64,000 bases of DNA from Scytalidium lignicola. Taxonomy: Eukaryota; Ascomycota; Leotiomycetes. Below are positions 44,620 through 57,538 of the stretch, piece after piece; the first letter of the stretch is position 1; each line of letters starts with the position of its first letter. The notes beneath the pieces are model-generated. The model did not search any database, had not been told where the DNA came from, and worked only from the letters and a program-made list of their open reading frames with translations. The position numbers and the translations under genes are program-made. The stretch spans positions 186,001 to 250,000 of the forward strand of contig NCSJ02000007.1 of the NCBI GenBank assembly GCA_002812745.2, read 5' to 3'.

Positions 44620-46065
44620 AGGGGTGGGGTACGGTCTCCTATTAGAGGTGCGTTGCTGGGGAAGACGCAGGGGTGAGGTTTAGACCTTTTTATCAAAAAA
44701 AAAAATGCGAGGTATTAAGGGAGATCGTATCCATGAGAAATGAAGTTACAGCTCTCGCGGGCTATAATGATTGGATGGATAGGCAGGGATGAAACGCATA
44801 CCCTCTTCCAGCCTCTTATCTCCAGGAAGAAGTAGATCCAAAAGGGCTGAGAGAAGGTAAAAGAAAGGAAAGATGAAGATGGAAGACGCCTTATACTCCC
44901 TAGAAAGGACACCAGTGCAACTGGATTCTATCCGGCGAATTTACTCATTACAAAAACTCAGGATTTACCCATTTGTTTTTTAATTTGGCGTTATGAAAAG
45001 GTGACGGAGGGGGGCAGGGATGAAGGGCGATTTGTGGGAAAGGAAAGGGGTTTTATCTGTATATATATAATTCAGCATTTCTGGGACCTCCATTTAGATG
45101 TGGGCNTTTTTTTTTCATTTTAGCGTGGATAATAGGACAACCAGCCTTGGAAGGATAATGTTGGATACATAAACATAGACGCGAAATATATGGATACCAT
45201 ACCATATCAGACCATAAACTATAGCCATTAACAGAGCTTTGGATGGTGTGAAAATATTGGGATTGGGACGAAAGTTAGGTGATTTCATAATTAGGAATCG
45301 CCGCTTCATGTCCATCTATTTGGCTTTCTATTACAAAGCATAAAAGTACTGCATGTCATGAAAGCATAGTCTATATTTTGTATGGTAAAAGAAAGTCGAA
45401 CAGTTAAAAACTTTTACATAAGTGACAAAAAAGAATTTAACGCTTGTTTAGTTATCTTGTATTTATTTCATTTGTAAATAATTTATAAATCAAATACAAG
45501 TAATTTTCTTTAAAGTGTAATGAAAATTAATTAAATTCCTTTCTTTACAACGGTTTTGTTGTAGCTATTGGAAGCACGGAGCAGGTAGAGCATCTGCTGG
45601 AGGCGAAGTTGGACATGTAATGGGCCAAAGGGCCAAGTCTCCAGGCGTAAAAGCGTTCGAGAAGTTTGAGGACTTCTGGAAGTGCATGAGTCCCACTAGG
45701 AGAAAGGTTGACAGCTGGTTGAGTTGTGGAGAGACCCGAGGTTACAGCCATTTGGGTAAGAGTTGTTGCCACATTCTGTGATGTCAGCTCTGGAGGAAAA
45801 CATAATATGAATACGCATTGATAGGCTTGGTTAGAGTGTTAGAAATCTCTGAACTATATTGATATATACTCCCTTATATATTATGTATAGTGCAATTGCT
45901 TTTGATTGAAGGATGCTGATAGACACGCTAGTCTAGGTGTCTCTATAATATCAATCTATCAAAATATAGATTCCACCAATCCAACTGCTCAACTCGCACA
46001 ATATGCTCCTTCTATTACCGACATAACTACCATAACTCGTTCACCATTCAGCCATTGTACCGCAT
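44620..46065. other. Intergenic region with a possible small unassigned ORF
   Basis: Most of it shows nothing recognisable. On the minus strand at 45545-45772 there is a 75-codon frame with ordinary composition, and an overlapping frame from about 45820 gives a 41-residue cysteine-containing peptide. Neither has a recognisable domain, and neither joins convincingly to the peroxidase gene, whose own stop is at 46066-46068. A poly-T run with one N lies near 45106. Confidence 0.35.
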
Positions 46066-48169
46066 TTAACAGGTGGTCAAATCAGCATTTGTGCATATAG
46101 ACCAGGTCGATGGGTCCACCTTTGCGCTGGCTTGGGTAGTCCCCAACGTCACCTGGAAAGTCGAGGTTCCAGAAGGCATACCGGTTACACCATCTCCCAC
46201 ACTTATTGTAGCTTCATATACGCTATAGGAATGAATAGTGGCCTTGAAGTTCATCGTAGCGGATACATTGTCAATCTTAGGCACAACTGTCCCAGCCTGT
46301 GGTGCAGGCCACCACAGCTTCGCAGATAATACCGACCCGGCTGGAATGAGGGTACTTAGGATCTAGTTGGGAGGGTTTTATGTTATTTTTTGAATATAGA
46401 ATTTGATTATAATTAAAGTTAAACGGTGTTGTCAAGAAGGTGGTTCACTTACTGCTACGCGTATGACGTATTGTTGTTTGACGGTAACGCTGGCTATTAC
46501 TGGATTTCTGAAACTTTGGGAGAAGATGATGAATATATTTTGGTTAATTGGTGCTGAATAAGAGCTTTCGAGATTTATTGATGTGATACTGCTGTCGATA
46601 GTGTCATTAAATGCGTAGTCTGTGATGGTTCCAAATCCGATAGGAGTATTATCAAGAACAGGATATGGAACTATCAACATTATCAAGGTTAGCTATGATT
46701 ATCATCGCAAGCACAGTAGTACTACATACCTCCTATCTGGCTAGTTTTTATGCCAGTATTACTTCCTCCAGCTGTCTCATAAGTGTAGGATGCTGTAGCA
46801 GGAAGAGGATCCGAAGAGTGGCCCGTGATTGTCCCGGAGAAACTCACGACACCAGAGGAATTAAGATCTAGTTGGCTTACGCGCAAAATCCATGGCCTTG
46901 GGACGATAGGATCGGAAAGTGTAACCACACTTGGAACAGTGTTTAGCATTTTTTCAAAAATCGTGAAGCAGGTGTCTTCAAAAGACTGGGGTGAAGCCAT
47001 GGCGCTTATAGTAACATTGTCATCTGAAGAAAATATACGTAAATCTGATCGTGTGGCTTCAGGACCAACAACTAATGGTCCGCCTTGCAAACCAGTACCA
47101 CTAAGATATTCATTAACACCAGTGTCATCAAATACTGCTGGGGTGCTATCAAATGGAGATCGGCCATCCGTGCTAATTCGTCAGTAGCTTTCCTTCAAAA
47201 TGACTAGATTATGTCAATTACTTGTTAGATTCTCCAAGATCGGGAACTATTACTCGACTATCAGCATCCATATCGTAGACTGGGTCATAGAACAAACCAA
47301 TATCTGGAAAATTGGTATGGTGAACTCCACCCAATGAGTGACCGCATGCCCTAGTACTCAGTTAGACTTAAAATGTCTACGGAAATACAAGTAAACCCAC
47401 ACGGCCTGGATCATTTCACTTTGGTTGAAGCCTGCCCTAGCAAACGCAGCAGTGGCAAACTCTAAAGTGTCTGAGGGGGTTGGAACGCCTGAAGGTCCAG
47501 CTTGCGTTGCATCTATTCGACCAACACGGAGTGGTAGGCGTCGAACAGTTGGATCACAGGTAGCAAGGGCATCAGCCAGTCCCTAGTAGTCATGTTAATA
47601 AAGACAGCGGACTGGATTTGCCTTGGTTAGCTTACTACTGCAATAAGATCTGACATGGACAAAAACACACTAGAGAACTGGCTAAACTGTGATACTGGTA
47701 AGCTCTGTTCATTACAAAAATAGTATCTAGTTGATGATTATAGGTTCTCACCCGCCACTGGCTGTTGACTTACCTGGGCAAGTGTAACATTTATAAAGAT
47801 GCCAATATTTTCCGGTCGATCTGACTCGAAGCCAATAGACGCATCAATGCCACTATGCTTATCAATGTATGTCAACTATTTCAATCTAAGTGACGATACT
47901 GACCCTAATCCTGGCCCCTCAATGTTTGCTGTGATCATATCATGGAAAACAATCCTTACCCATTCTGCTGAGGTTTGCTCGCCTCTGTTAGGATTGTCAT
48001 TGGAATTGATACTGCATGGCGTAACTACGAATACAAGAGTCGTTGGGTTTAAGATCTGTCTTTCCAGGGCTTCTATCTTTTCCGATAGCGTGATGCCATT
48101 TGCATCGACTGGCTCACTGTTGAGGCCATGGAATAGTGAAAACAAAGCAAATAGCGTAAGAACCAACAT
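46066..48169 (-). CDS. Secreted plant-type heme peroxidase (class II-like), eight exons
   Basis: Exons read as 48169-47904, 47852-47774, 47686-47636, 47582-47401, 47350-47222, 47172-46730, 46670-46453 and 46362-46066. Phases match at every junction and the product is 554 residues. MLVLTLFALFSLFHGLNS is a signal peptide. The distal heme site is WVRIVFHDM with R72, H76 and D77; GGIDASIGFE follows as the calcium/heme-side loop. The proximal site is ACGHSLGGVHHTNFPDI with H197 as the iron ligand. The C-terminal 250 residues form beta-rich, Ig-like sequence seen in long ascomycete members. Such enzymes oxidise phenolic or other substrates with hydrogen peroxide outside the cell. No ligninolytic manganese site was checked. 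Seven introns of 46-115 bp are unusually many for this window. All active-site residues are present, so it should be functional. Confidence 0.85.
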
Positions 48170-49520
48170 TTTATCAATCTAAGTCGAATAACTAGCTAGA
48201 TTGCAGTTTTGAGCAAGAGAAATTCGAGCGAACATGAACTTTATATTTATGAAACTGGATTATTTGAAGGAACTGCCGAAGACATTTGATGCTGACAAGG
48301 TGGGAAGGATTACAAAATTTACCTACTGACGCAGATCGTTTGACTATCAAATAGCCATCTTCTCTTTCCCCCTCTGGCGCCAAAATTCACCAAGGGCAAT
48401 GGAGTTCCTGGGGCGATATAATCAAACTGATACCGGTTAGGCATCTAGACGGATCATATAATCAGATAGCGCCAGCAGGGTTTTCTACAAGTGGAGCTTT
48501 GAAAGGGAGAGATGATTGGACTGTTTTGAACTCGAGTTCGTGAGTATATTGCTACGTGGATGCAACCTTGGGGTGATCATATTAGTGCTGATTCGCAGTG
48601 AGTAATAACTCACATGTGGGTTGCTAGGATTCAAGCTTCGATTGGGATCAGAGGTGTTCCTGCTGAAATACTCGTAAAGGGTTAGATTTCATCAGTGGTT
48701 CTATATTGTAGTTAGAATCCATGCACTATGGATACCGCTGTAGTTGACCTAACACTATTGATGAGAATGCCTTCGAAGTAACATTGCTTTGCATGGTATG
48801 ATGTAGCTCTTGCAGAATCCAATCACACTGCATCTTCGATACTACTCTGAATCCGGTCCAACGGGGCATCGGATGGTAGTCTCAGCCGTAAGGGAACTGT
48901 GCCTAGACTTGAACGAATAATGTTTGTAAGTGTGTCAGACGGAATTCTGATTCTAGATTTTCTACCCGAACATAAAGATTAAAACTTTTTGTGGAACCTC
49001 ATTCAAACCCAACTAAACCGGATACTTGGGCTACGAAGGTAACACATAGATGTCATAATTCCATATGAGGAAAGTATGATGCAGAAGGCGTGATAATAAC
49101 ACCGAAATCAACCCAATGGTCAAAAGCCGTTCTCAAACGGCGACCCTGCAGATAACGCAATCCATAACGGGGAGGTACTTTGTACACGTAAGTGGGGGTA
49201 TAGAAAGGGAGTGGGGCATCCGTACACGAACACTGAATTAGTCTTAATAAGCTAGAAAATAATGATAAGTTAGTTAACTATTTTTGATCCTACCCTGTTC
49301 TCAAACTCCTATGCCCCGTATGCTTCGCAGTGTAATAAGAGGCCGAACTAAAAAGAAGCGTTGAAAAAGCAATGCTAGGCTAAACTCTGATGATTGCTCA
49401 ATGAAGAGTATTCGAGTTCTATCCGATATGCTAAACAGTAATCCCGGAAATAAAGAGTGCTAGCAAAAGCAAAAATTAAAATGATAGAAAAACTCATAGG
49501 AGAAAAAAAAAAGGTCGCCA
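48170..49520. other. Intergenic region upstream of the peroxidase gene
   Basis: The peroxidase promoter should lie in the first few hundred bases. No gene, RNA or repeat is recognised in the rest. Confidence 0.45.
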
Positions 49521-50624
49521 TCAAAACGCATGCATGAAGTATGACTTCACGTGCCATTCATCTTCGGCACATGAAAATGTTCCCCAGTTTATGAGCTCTC
49601 TCGGATTGTCAACATTGTTAATATTGGGGTTGGCAAATTGATAGATGATTTGGCAGCCCGCACAAGGCTTCCGATATGGAAGGCCTAGCCGTGGTCTAAA
49701 AGCAATTCCTAGCTGGCCATGATAAATTGCTTTTGGTCTGTAAGCCGTTATTGCTGTTGTTAGATCGGCTTGCGTGTTAAATAAATCTTTAATCTTGGTT
49801 TTGTCTTTTTTAGCCTCTTTTTTCATACGGTGGAAAATTTGCCCCATCACATTTCTTCGCGCTATGCCGAACGTTCTGGTTAAGTCGTATCCAAGATACG
49901 CCGGATATATGGCCTTGCTGGAGCCAAGGACACAGGTGCCGTATGGTACGATTGACATGAACATTGTTCGCGGGCAGCCCGACAAAATATTTCCTCCATT
50001 CTCCAGACCTAAAGCCTGGTTCAAGTGATACGCGAGTCTATCTTTGCGGAAAACTGCATTAGGTAAATTTTTTGTTAGTGTATGCAATTAGCTAGTTCCT
50101 TAGAGGGTTAATGCTTACGAAAAGAACCAGGGAGAACATTGCTGCCTACTTCGTATGCCAGAAATGTAAATAGGATCACTTGTAGGAACAAGCATACCAT
50201 GGGCTCAATTGAGTGGTTGTTTGGGGTGTGCTGGGTCGGCAGGCACTTCTCTAACAAGGCTAGCGAGACTATTAGCCGCCCAATTGGTTTTTTCAATCGC
50301 TTCCCGCCACTGTGCTGCAAGGATCCGCATGTTGCTCTCATTGGGTTGGATTTTGTTTTCAAAAGCATCTAAGCGAGTAGTGCTAACTCTAACGTGATAC
50401 TGCAGTGTTGCTGCCATCTGATCCAAGGGGAAGTCGGAGTATGCACCATTTAACGTGATTAGAAAGCTGCCCAGGTAATCGGCCAGATGGGCATTACAAT
50501 CTATAAACTTAAAAAAGGCATTGGCCTGGTTCTGGCGTACTCTGTTGTTGCTTGATAGGTTGGCCCATGGGACCTGGTCGTCTGCGATCACGGCCATCGA
50601 ATTGTAGTAGGCGGCAGTAGCCAT
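49521..50624 (-). CDS. Unrecognised multi-exon protein
   Basis: An ATG at 50624 opens a 139-codon frame (MATAAYYNSMAVIADDQVPW). A downstream exon ends at 49521 and begins about 50055 after a GTAAGC...TGCAG intron; it encodes FRKDRLAYHLNQALG through to GTFSCAEDEWHVKSYF. Between them a short hydrophobic exon (VILFTFLAYEVGSNVLPGSF) reads in another frame, so at least two introns are needed; the first donor is uncertain. The last exon has CAGCQ and SCAEDEW motifs and a lysine-rich turn (KKEAKKDKTK). I recognise no family. No signal peptide is evident. Ordinary codon use and a stretch of about 175 codons without stops suggest a real gene. Confidence 0.55.
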
Positions 50625-51234
50625 GGTAATGTTCAGCCTTCGTTCAAGTCACGTGTATGCGGCCGACTTGGATTGCTTGCCAGTTACACTATGTAAACTG
50701 CCGCTTCCTCTCAAATAGTTAATCTTCTCACCCTTTCTGTAATTCTGTAATTGGAAGTCGGGCAGAAAGCATATAGCTGAGCAGTATTGTAGGAGGAACG
50801 GTTTTCGGATATTAAGAAAGAGAACAATCGTATGTGTTGTCTCTCTATGCAATATCGTCTTTCTATCCAGAAGTGAATGAGAACCTTATTGTATTCAGTC
50901 TCCTCTTGATATTCACTTCTTTTACTTTCCCCAAATTGCATTTTTATCCTCTTCTTTATTCACTTTCCCTTCAACCTTTGGAAGTAAATCAGCAACTTCC
51001 AATCTTCTAAATCATTCACTTTACTTTCAACTTTCTCCAATTAACCAACATCGATCAGATTGTTTTACATGTTTATTCTTCATACACTTCGCTCACCACT
51101 TTCAATCTTCTTGATCCTTACACTCTTTCCGCTTCTTCTCTTTTCGACGAGCTCTGCTTCACTGGTTTCTAACTGTTATCCATTCTGCAGCAACCATAGA
51201 GCATATTNAAAAGTCAAACCTCAGCTCTGGCAAG
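50625..51234. other. Divergent intergenic region
   Basis: This is the shared 5' region of the minus-strand gene at 49521-50624 and the plus-strand gene at 51235. It is CT-rich on the plus strand near 50935-51170. No specific element is identified. Confidence 0.45.
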
Positions 51235-52823
51235 ATGTTCAAACCCCCTTCGGTATATGTTCATAATGCTAATACTTCATTGCATACAGTGCACAGAATG
51301 AACTCGACGGATCGCAACAAGAATATTATTTCAAAACAGATGGCTCCGAAACCCGCAGATCTAAAACCCTTTCACTTCTACAAACAATTTAATAATATGT
51401 CGGGCAAACGTTTAGACAAAGTAGCTCATACCAGATATCCCGATATTGACGCCTTCGGTCCTGTAACATTTAGTCGTACCCAACACAAACTCCCAACTCC
51501 TGAAGCCATCATTACAAGACTACAGAATTACAACTTTCAGAACCAAGTATTTGAGGTGCTGCAGAATCTAGCAGAGGACATGATTCTTTATGGCAGACAT
51601 GGGAAAAAATTACTGCCTCTTGGCCAAATGGGAGCTCGAGAGTACCATCTTCAACTATTTGGCCTCTCACAAACATCTCTCAATGACAACGATGAACTTG
51701 GTCGTCTACCTCTCTTTAAAGCCTCTTGCTTTCTATCCCATCTTAAGGCGACATCAAAGATGGACAACTCGAAGATCCACCACCGTATTCTTCCTCTTGG
51801 CATCTTGCTGGTTAACGGATCCCAAGTACCATGGATTATTGTTATGAACCAAGACCATATCCTGTGGTCACTGCATCCCGCTAGTATTCACCATAAAGAT
51901 ATAATTATTGAGGGGATGGATATCAATAATGTCAGTGATTCTTTAGGTAATCATATATCCCTAGCACCATTCAGTTGGGCGAGAAATTGTCCAGAGAATG
52001 GCATTCCTTTCAACGCAGACGATCCGTCATGCGTTTATAACCTTGGGAGCGTCTCAAGGCTATCGAACGTGCTTAAACAACCTAAACAGCGCATCAGAAT
52101 TGAGGGGAAGCATTGTCTTAGTCAGTGGACAACCTCACCGTTGTGGACTCGTCGGGTAATTCCGTCAGCAAAATATTTTATCTCGGAACTTGCACGCTTC
52201 AACTTCACCAATTGCAGCGAAGAAGCTTTGTATGCTATGTCAAATGCACACTCCGAGTTTGATATTATTATGGGGATAATAATAATAACCTCTTCCCACT
52301 TGGAAGCAAAGATAGCCGTCGATATACGATTTATTCCAAGGGTTTCGAGCCACAGTCACTCAACCAACTCCATTTCGAACAGGAAAATCCCGCTTCTATG
52401 GGAATTCTTTATTCTCTCGAATTAACTCATGTCGGAGGTATCATCCGAAAGACCACGTACACGCTTGGGCTCTTGCTCGTCGACAGTATCCCTGTACCGT
52501 GGATCATTCTCATCGACTCTGCACATGTTCTCTGGACTCTGCACCCCAACCGCATTGATCCTAGTGATGATATCCGACACAGTTATTTAGCAGATCCAGA
52601 CGAGGATGAAGACGCTTCTGGTAGAGATGACTTTGCTTCAAGTGAGGTGTTGGATGGCAGCGGCCGCAATATTGCACCTTCGCCGTTTGGCTTTCCCGGC
52701 CACGTAGTGGTCTACGAGCTTGGAAAAATCAACATTATGGAGAAGGCTCTAGTCAATATATCAAATCAAATTAACCCGAAACCATGTCCTCAGTATATTG
52801 GGTGGGTCGCAAGGCTAATGTAG
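51235..52823 (+). pseudogene. Unrecognised protein with an internal domain duplication, frameshifted
   Basis: The first frame (51235-52425, ATG at 51235) and a second frame read from about 52275 to 52823 together make one long protein. They are linked by a single frameshift near 52272-52290, at GGGG followed by (ATA)n. The two halves repeat each other: LPLGILLVNGSQVPWIIVMN with HILWSLHP in the first, and YTLGLLLVDSIPVPWIILID with HVLWTLHP in the second. The preceding LLPLGQMGAREY...SLN and LFPLGSKDSRRY...SLN blocks also match. The second half is detectable across the frameshift, so the break is recent or a sequence error. The domain is unknown to me; there is no signal peptide and no membrane helix. 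The C-terminal linker is acidic (DPDEDEDASGRDD). Confidence 0.6.
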
Positions 52824-55471
52824 GTAGCTCGTCACTCTTTCACATGAGGATGGCAGAAGAGAGAAAAGGTAGCCGCCCTTACTATATCTATAATTCAGAG
52901 CACGAGTAATCTAATAGTCTTGCATAGTCATTGAACTAACAAACTCTCTTCCACTTCATCACGATACCGCAACAAGTACACCTCTTCCACCAGAGATGAT
53001 TCCAACGTGATGGAATTGTTTTACATTTCTTCCCCTAGGATATCTCCAGTCTTTTTTTGCATGGATGAATGGATAAATATTTAGATCGATAGCCAACTTA
53101 TCATATCAGAAGTCCATCGCGCTGAATGTGTCTTAATCACTTCGATCAGACACCTCCGGCCACGATTCCATTTCTTTGTTTTGTCTCAAAAGTTTCTTTC
53201 TTTTTTGATTTCTGATCAATGATTTCCGTTTATTTACACACTGCTATAAACATGACGATGATCATTACTTGATTATTAGGATTTGGCTATGGACATGGTT
53301 CGTTATTTCGTGGGAAGGGAGCAAGGAATTGAACATCAGTGGACTGCATATTTAGAAGGCCTCAGCAACTCCTCGGCGTTCAGATTGGTATTTAGTATCA
53401 AGACAGGTTCTATGGATATGGGTGGTTAATAATGGGAGAAGGTTCAGATTGTTATTTCGGTATTCGAGATAGGTTAGCCAAGGTGGTGGGTCATTGCAGA
53501 GGTGGTGACAAAGATGTCTCATGGTCTTTCAGAAGGGGTTTTCATTCATTTCAGTCTCAGGCTAACTTAATTCTGCTGATGATTGGTTCGGAGTGCATTT
53601 CCGGTATCGGCTGATCATCAGAAGAAAGTCACACTTCAAACATAATTCGCTTTTATTATTATTAATTCAGCAATGCGCAAAGTGATCCATGCTATGATCC
53701 GTGTTCTAGTTCGCGATACCCTTTTTATATGAATATATCTCTTACTCTATCTACATAAACAGGTTGTTGAAATAATACGTTCTATACTTATAGAAATACA
53801 AGAGAAGAAATGAGTAAGAAAAGGATGTCGTGCCACGATTAAGAAATCCATCAGTTCTGAGATAAGACTGCAAATAACAACCAGTATATCTTCACTCTCA
53901 AATTAAAAGCCCGCCAACCCATGATTCATATTCTATAACTGGTTATTTCCTCGCTGCACTATGCATATTATTCCTATACTATCACAGCCTGTGAATCTTT
54001 TACTTTTTCTAACCGTTCTGCTGTTTGATTCTTTCAGGGACAATATTTTCCTCTCAGGCCTGTCGCTTTCTAGACCTTACTGGCCCACTGTACAGCCTTT
54101 CCTGGTGTGAAACAACATCATATTCAGAGAGAACCATGCTTCATGAAACCCTCAACCTGCTCCGGATTGAAATGTTTCTAATTTAGATTTATCTTACTAA
54201 TTAATTTTTCTACTTAATTTATGGACTGATGTAAAATTTAAGTGCAAATTCTTTTTGTATAATTAGAATTCTTGTGCCGGCGTAATACTATCGCTGGTTG
54301 GCTCTCTCTGCAACTGGCGATGAGATACAGTTGTATCGTACCGCAGGAGTTTGTTACTCCACGAACATGATAAACAGACTGGCTTGCTAAGTTTCGATAG
54401 AAGTACAGTTGCGTAGGTTGAGTTGAATGTTTTTGAGAATGCATACTATAACATCATACGATACAATCCCACTCCTACTAACAGGCACCAGACACGACAA
54501 CTACCGTAAGTGAGAGTGGACGATACGAGAATTTCAGCGAGAACTGATTCGCACTTATTTACCCGCTCTATTTAACCGTCTCCCTCCAGATAGGTACCAT
54601 CTATTCCTTGGCAAAAGCATTGTTCGAGAAAACCAGGAACCCGCACATGGGATTGTTTGAGTTGGACCTCAGTTGGGGTAGTTGGGTTTTCGGTGCTTGA
54701 TTGTACGAAAAGCGGAATGCCGGATGCGGGGAAGCCGAGGTACATACCCCCAAGATGCACCCACCAGGCGACTCCGCTCTGGGGATGGGAAGGGTCTGTC
54801 CGTCCCCGTATCCCACTTTACGAGGTTGAAGCCTTTCCTCGGGATCTATCCGACAGTCAATTCCTTAGGTCAACGTTATCTACGGAGTAGACCCTGTTTA
54901 GTTACGTGGGTGTAGACGGTGATATCTTTGTCTTATATGAAACTAAGTCCTGTCACCACTATTTCAAAGCCAGCCACTGACTGTTTGTTGTGAGTCGCTT
55001 TCATGGGGATCAATATGAACATTGAGTTCGACAACATGATCTATGTGAATCAGCTCAATAATTGACCATTGAATAACCCGCAAGTTGTTCTACTCGAATA
55101 TTTACTTATTCTTGATTTGCGTGGCACAGGAAACGTGATAGGTGCCGAGATATGTCGATTTATGCTTACACCCCCTGAAAACGGTCTGATCTCCCCCAAT
55201 TTTCTTCCCACTCTCTCATAACTCTCTCCACCTTCTCCCCGCGACACTCCCCGCATACTATTAGTTCTTGCATTTATCCGGGGATGGCCCAATTTTACCC
55301 GTGGTGGGTTTAAACCGTTGTCTTAGGGAGTGTCTATTGACAAGGGGCCTACAAGCAAGCATGTTTTATGAGCTTACTATTTTCTTTATATACCATGTAA
55401 GCAGCTCGAATTCTCGCTCATATTATTCCATTTTCAATCACTGTCCAACTTGACAGTCAATAAAGTTGATT
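52824..55471. other. Long intergenic region upstream of the sugar porter
   Basis: I see no gene in 2.6 kb. GGGGA/TCCCC-type words that would suit carbon-catabolite (CreA-like, SYGGRG) binding occur near 54780 and 55278, upstream of the sugar transporter, but such short words are common. A short ATT microsatellite lies near 53653-53667. Confidence 0.45.
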
Positions 55472-57538
55472 ATGGCAAGACCAGCCTTGAAACCTGTGCA
55501 CCAAGAAGAGAGAGCTGTCGCAGTAGCAGAGGCTCCTCATCTTCGCCATGTAATATGGTATAAAGATCCAGGCTTGAGAAAGCTTTATGCTTGTATTGGG
55601 GTTATCTGCATGGCTTCTGCTACTACTGGCTATGATGGGTGAGTTTAAGCCAATTATTTGCTTGATATGTTAGTCCTTGAGATGATGCTGATGCTCTGAC
55701 CCACCAGTTCAATGCTCAACGGTCTTCAAATCCTTCCAGTCTGGCAGGATTATTTCAACCACCCAACAGGATCCATCCTTGGATTATTTGGATCTATATA
55801 CAGTATCGGAAGTCTCGCTGGACTACCATTCGCGTGAGACCTTTTAGCTGCAGATGGTGCTACCTCCAGAGCTATGCTGAAACTCTTCTAGACCATTGAT
55901 CTCCGATCACTTTGGGCGACGGATAGCGATTATTACAGGATGCTGTATTTTGTTTGTCGGGGTTGCAGTTCAAAGTGCTGCTCAAAATTTCTCGAGTGAG
56001 TTTAATGGATTCATTTTGAAAGAAGTGGGATATAAGGGATTATGTTAACTTTGGAATAGTGTTTATCGCTGCAAGATTCTTTGTTGGGTTTGGGTGTAGT
56101 TTGGCTCAGAATTCTGCTCCCTTGCTACTGACCGAACTGTGTCACCCTCAACACAGAGGACGAGTGACTGCCACGTACAACGTTTTGTGGGATATAGGTT
56201 CAATCGTGGCAACCTGGCTTACATTTGGAACATTCAACATCAAGAACAACTGGGCATGGCGCATTCCATCCATCTTCCAAGCATTCCCCTCGGCGATTCA
56301 ATTTGCATTTATCTGGTGGGTGCCCGAATCGCCGCGTTGGCTTCTTTCCAAGGACCGCGACGCTGAGGCTCTTGCTATTCTGGCGAAATATCATGCAAAT
56401 GGAAATGAGAATGATCCAACTGTGCAATTTGAATTCCTTGAGATCAGGGAGACTCTTCGGCTTGAATATCAATTCAAGAAATCAAGCAGCTTTCTGGACT
56501 TTGCCAAAACCAAGGGTAACAGATATCGATTCATGCTGGTTATTGGGCTTGGTCTCTTCTCTCAGTGGAGTGGAAATGGTTTAACCAGCTATTACTTTGC
56601 GCTTGTCATGGATAGCATTGGTGTTACTGACACTAACACTCAATTTGAGGTATGAGAAAATGAGGTCGCCCGTTCTGTGCGTAAGAGCCACTGCTAATTT
56701 GTCTATTCTCGATCAGATTAACGGAAGTAAAACAATTCTTAGTGTAAGTGTGCTTCTATTTTATTAGGTTCCTAATGACTTTGGCATGGCTGACTAGAAA
56801 CATAGTTGATCGTTGGTCTCACCTGCGCGACTCTCGTTGACAAAGTCGGAAGACGTCCTCTGTTCATCGTCGCCACTGCGGGTAAATTGCAAATCGTATG
56901 CTTATTTTATCCTTGGTTACTAATAAGTGGCTCTAGGAATGTTCGTTTCATTTGTACTCTGGACAATTTGTTCTTCTCTCTACGATGTCCACCACGATCT
57001 CGCAGCCGGAAAGGCAGTTATTGCCTTCATATTCCTCCACGGCATTTTCTACAACATTGCATGGTCAGGACTCCTAGTTGCATATACTGTGGAAATTATG
57101 CCGTATAAACTCCGTGCCAAGGGATTGATGCTTATGAACTTTTGGGTACAAGCTGCGCTTGTCTTCAACCAGTAGGTCACTTTCCAGATGGAAAACCTGA
57201 TCCTAATACTAATCTATTCAGGTATATCAACCCAATTGGTCTTGCTCATCTACAACCGAGGTGGAAGTTTTATACTATCTATTGTGTAAGTGACGATGAT
57301 TTCCTCGTGATGATCGTAAGGATTTAGTATTACTAACACTTTCCCATAGGTATGGATCCTATTCGAACTTATCTTTGTTTCATTCCTCTTCATCGAGACT
57401 CGTGGTCCAACTCTGGAAGAAATTGCCAAGATTTTTGATGGTGACGAAGCAGAGGTGGCACGCGTTGATCTTGATGCAGTTGAAGCAAAAGTCCAGGTTC
57501 TTCAGGTCGAGAATATCGCTCTTGAACAAAAGGTTTGA
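55472..57538 (+). CDS. MFS sugar porter (hexose/lactose-permease-like)
   Basis: Nine exons fit in phase: 55472-55638, 55708-55833, 55892-55995, 56060-56649, 56717-56743, 56806-56881, 56937-57171, 57222-57285 and 57350-57538. They encode 525 residues. The twelve-helix sugar porter signature is complete: SDHFGRRIAI after helix 2, the PESPRWLL motif after helix 6, VDKVGRRPLF after helix 8 and ETRGPTLEEI after helix 12. It is a proton-coupled plasma-membrane transporter for a sugar; the fungal subgroup includes lactose and hexose permeases, and the substrate is not determinable here. The C-terminal tail is acidic and coiled-coil-like. The gene is intact and lies tail-to-tail with the HMG-CoA reductase gene, 690 bp apart. 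Confidence 0.9.

Noticed and set aside
44285..44696. Minus-strand frames of 79-119 codons opposite the GT32 gene
   Set aside because: They are shadows of a well-supported gene on the other strand.
45545..45772. A ninth exon of the peroxidase gene
   Set aside because: The eighth exon already ends in a stop at 46066-46068 in phase, and no splice site connects to this frame.
49521..50060. Possible cytidine-deaminase-like protein from PCAGC and CAE motifs
   Set aside because: In deaminases the HxE/CxE motif precedes the PCxxC motif; here the order is reversed and the spacing does not fit, so no such function is claimed.
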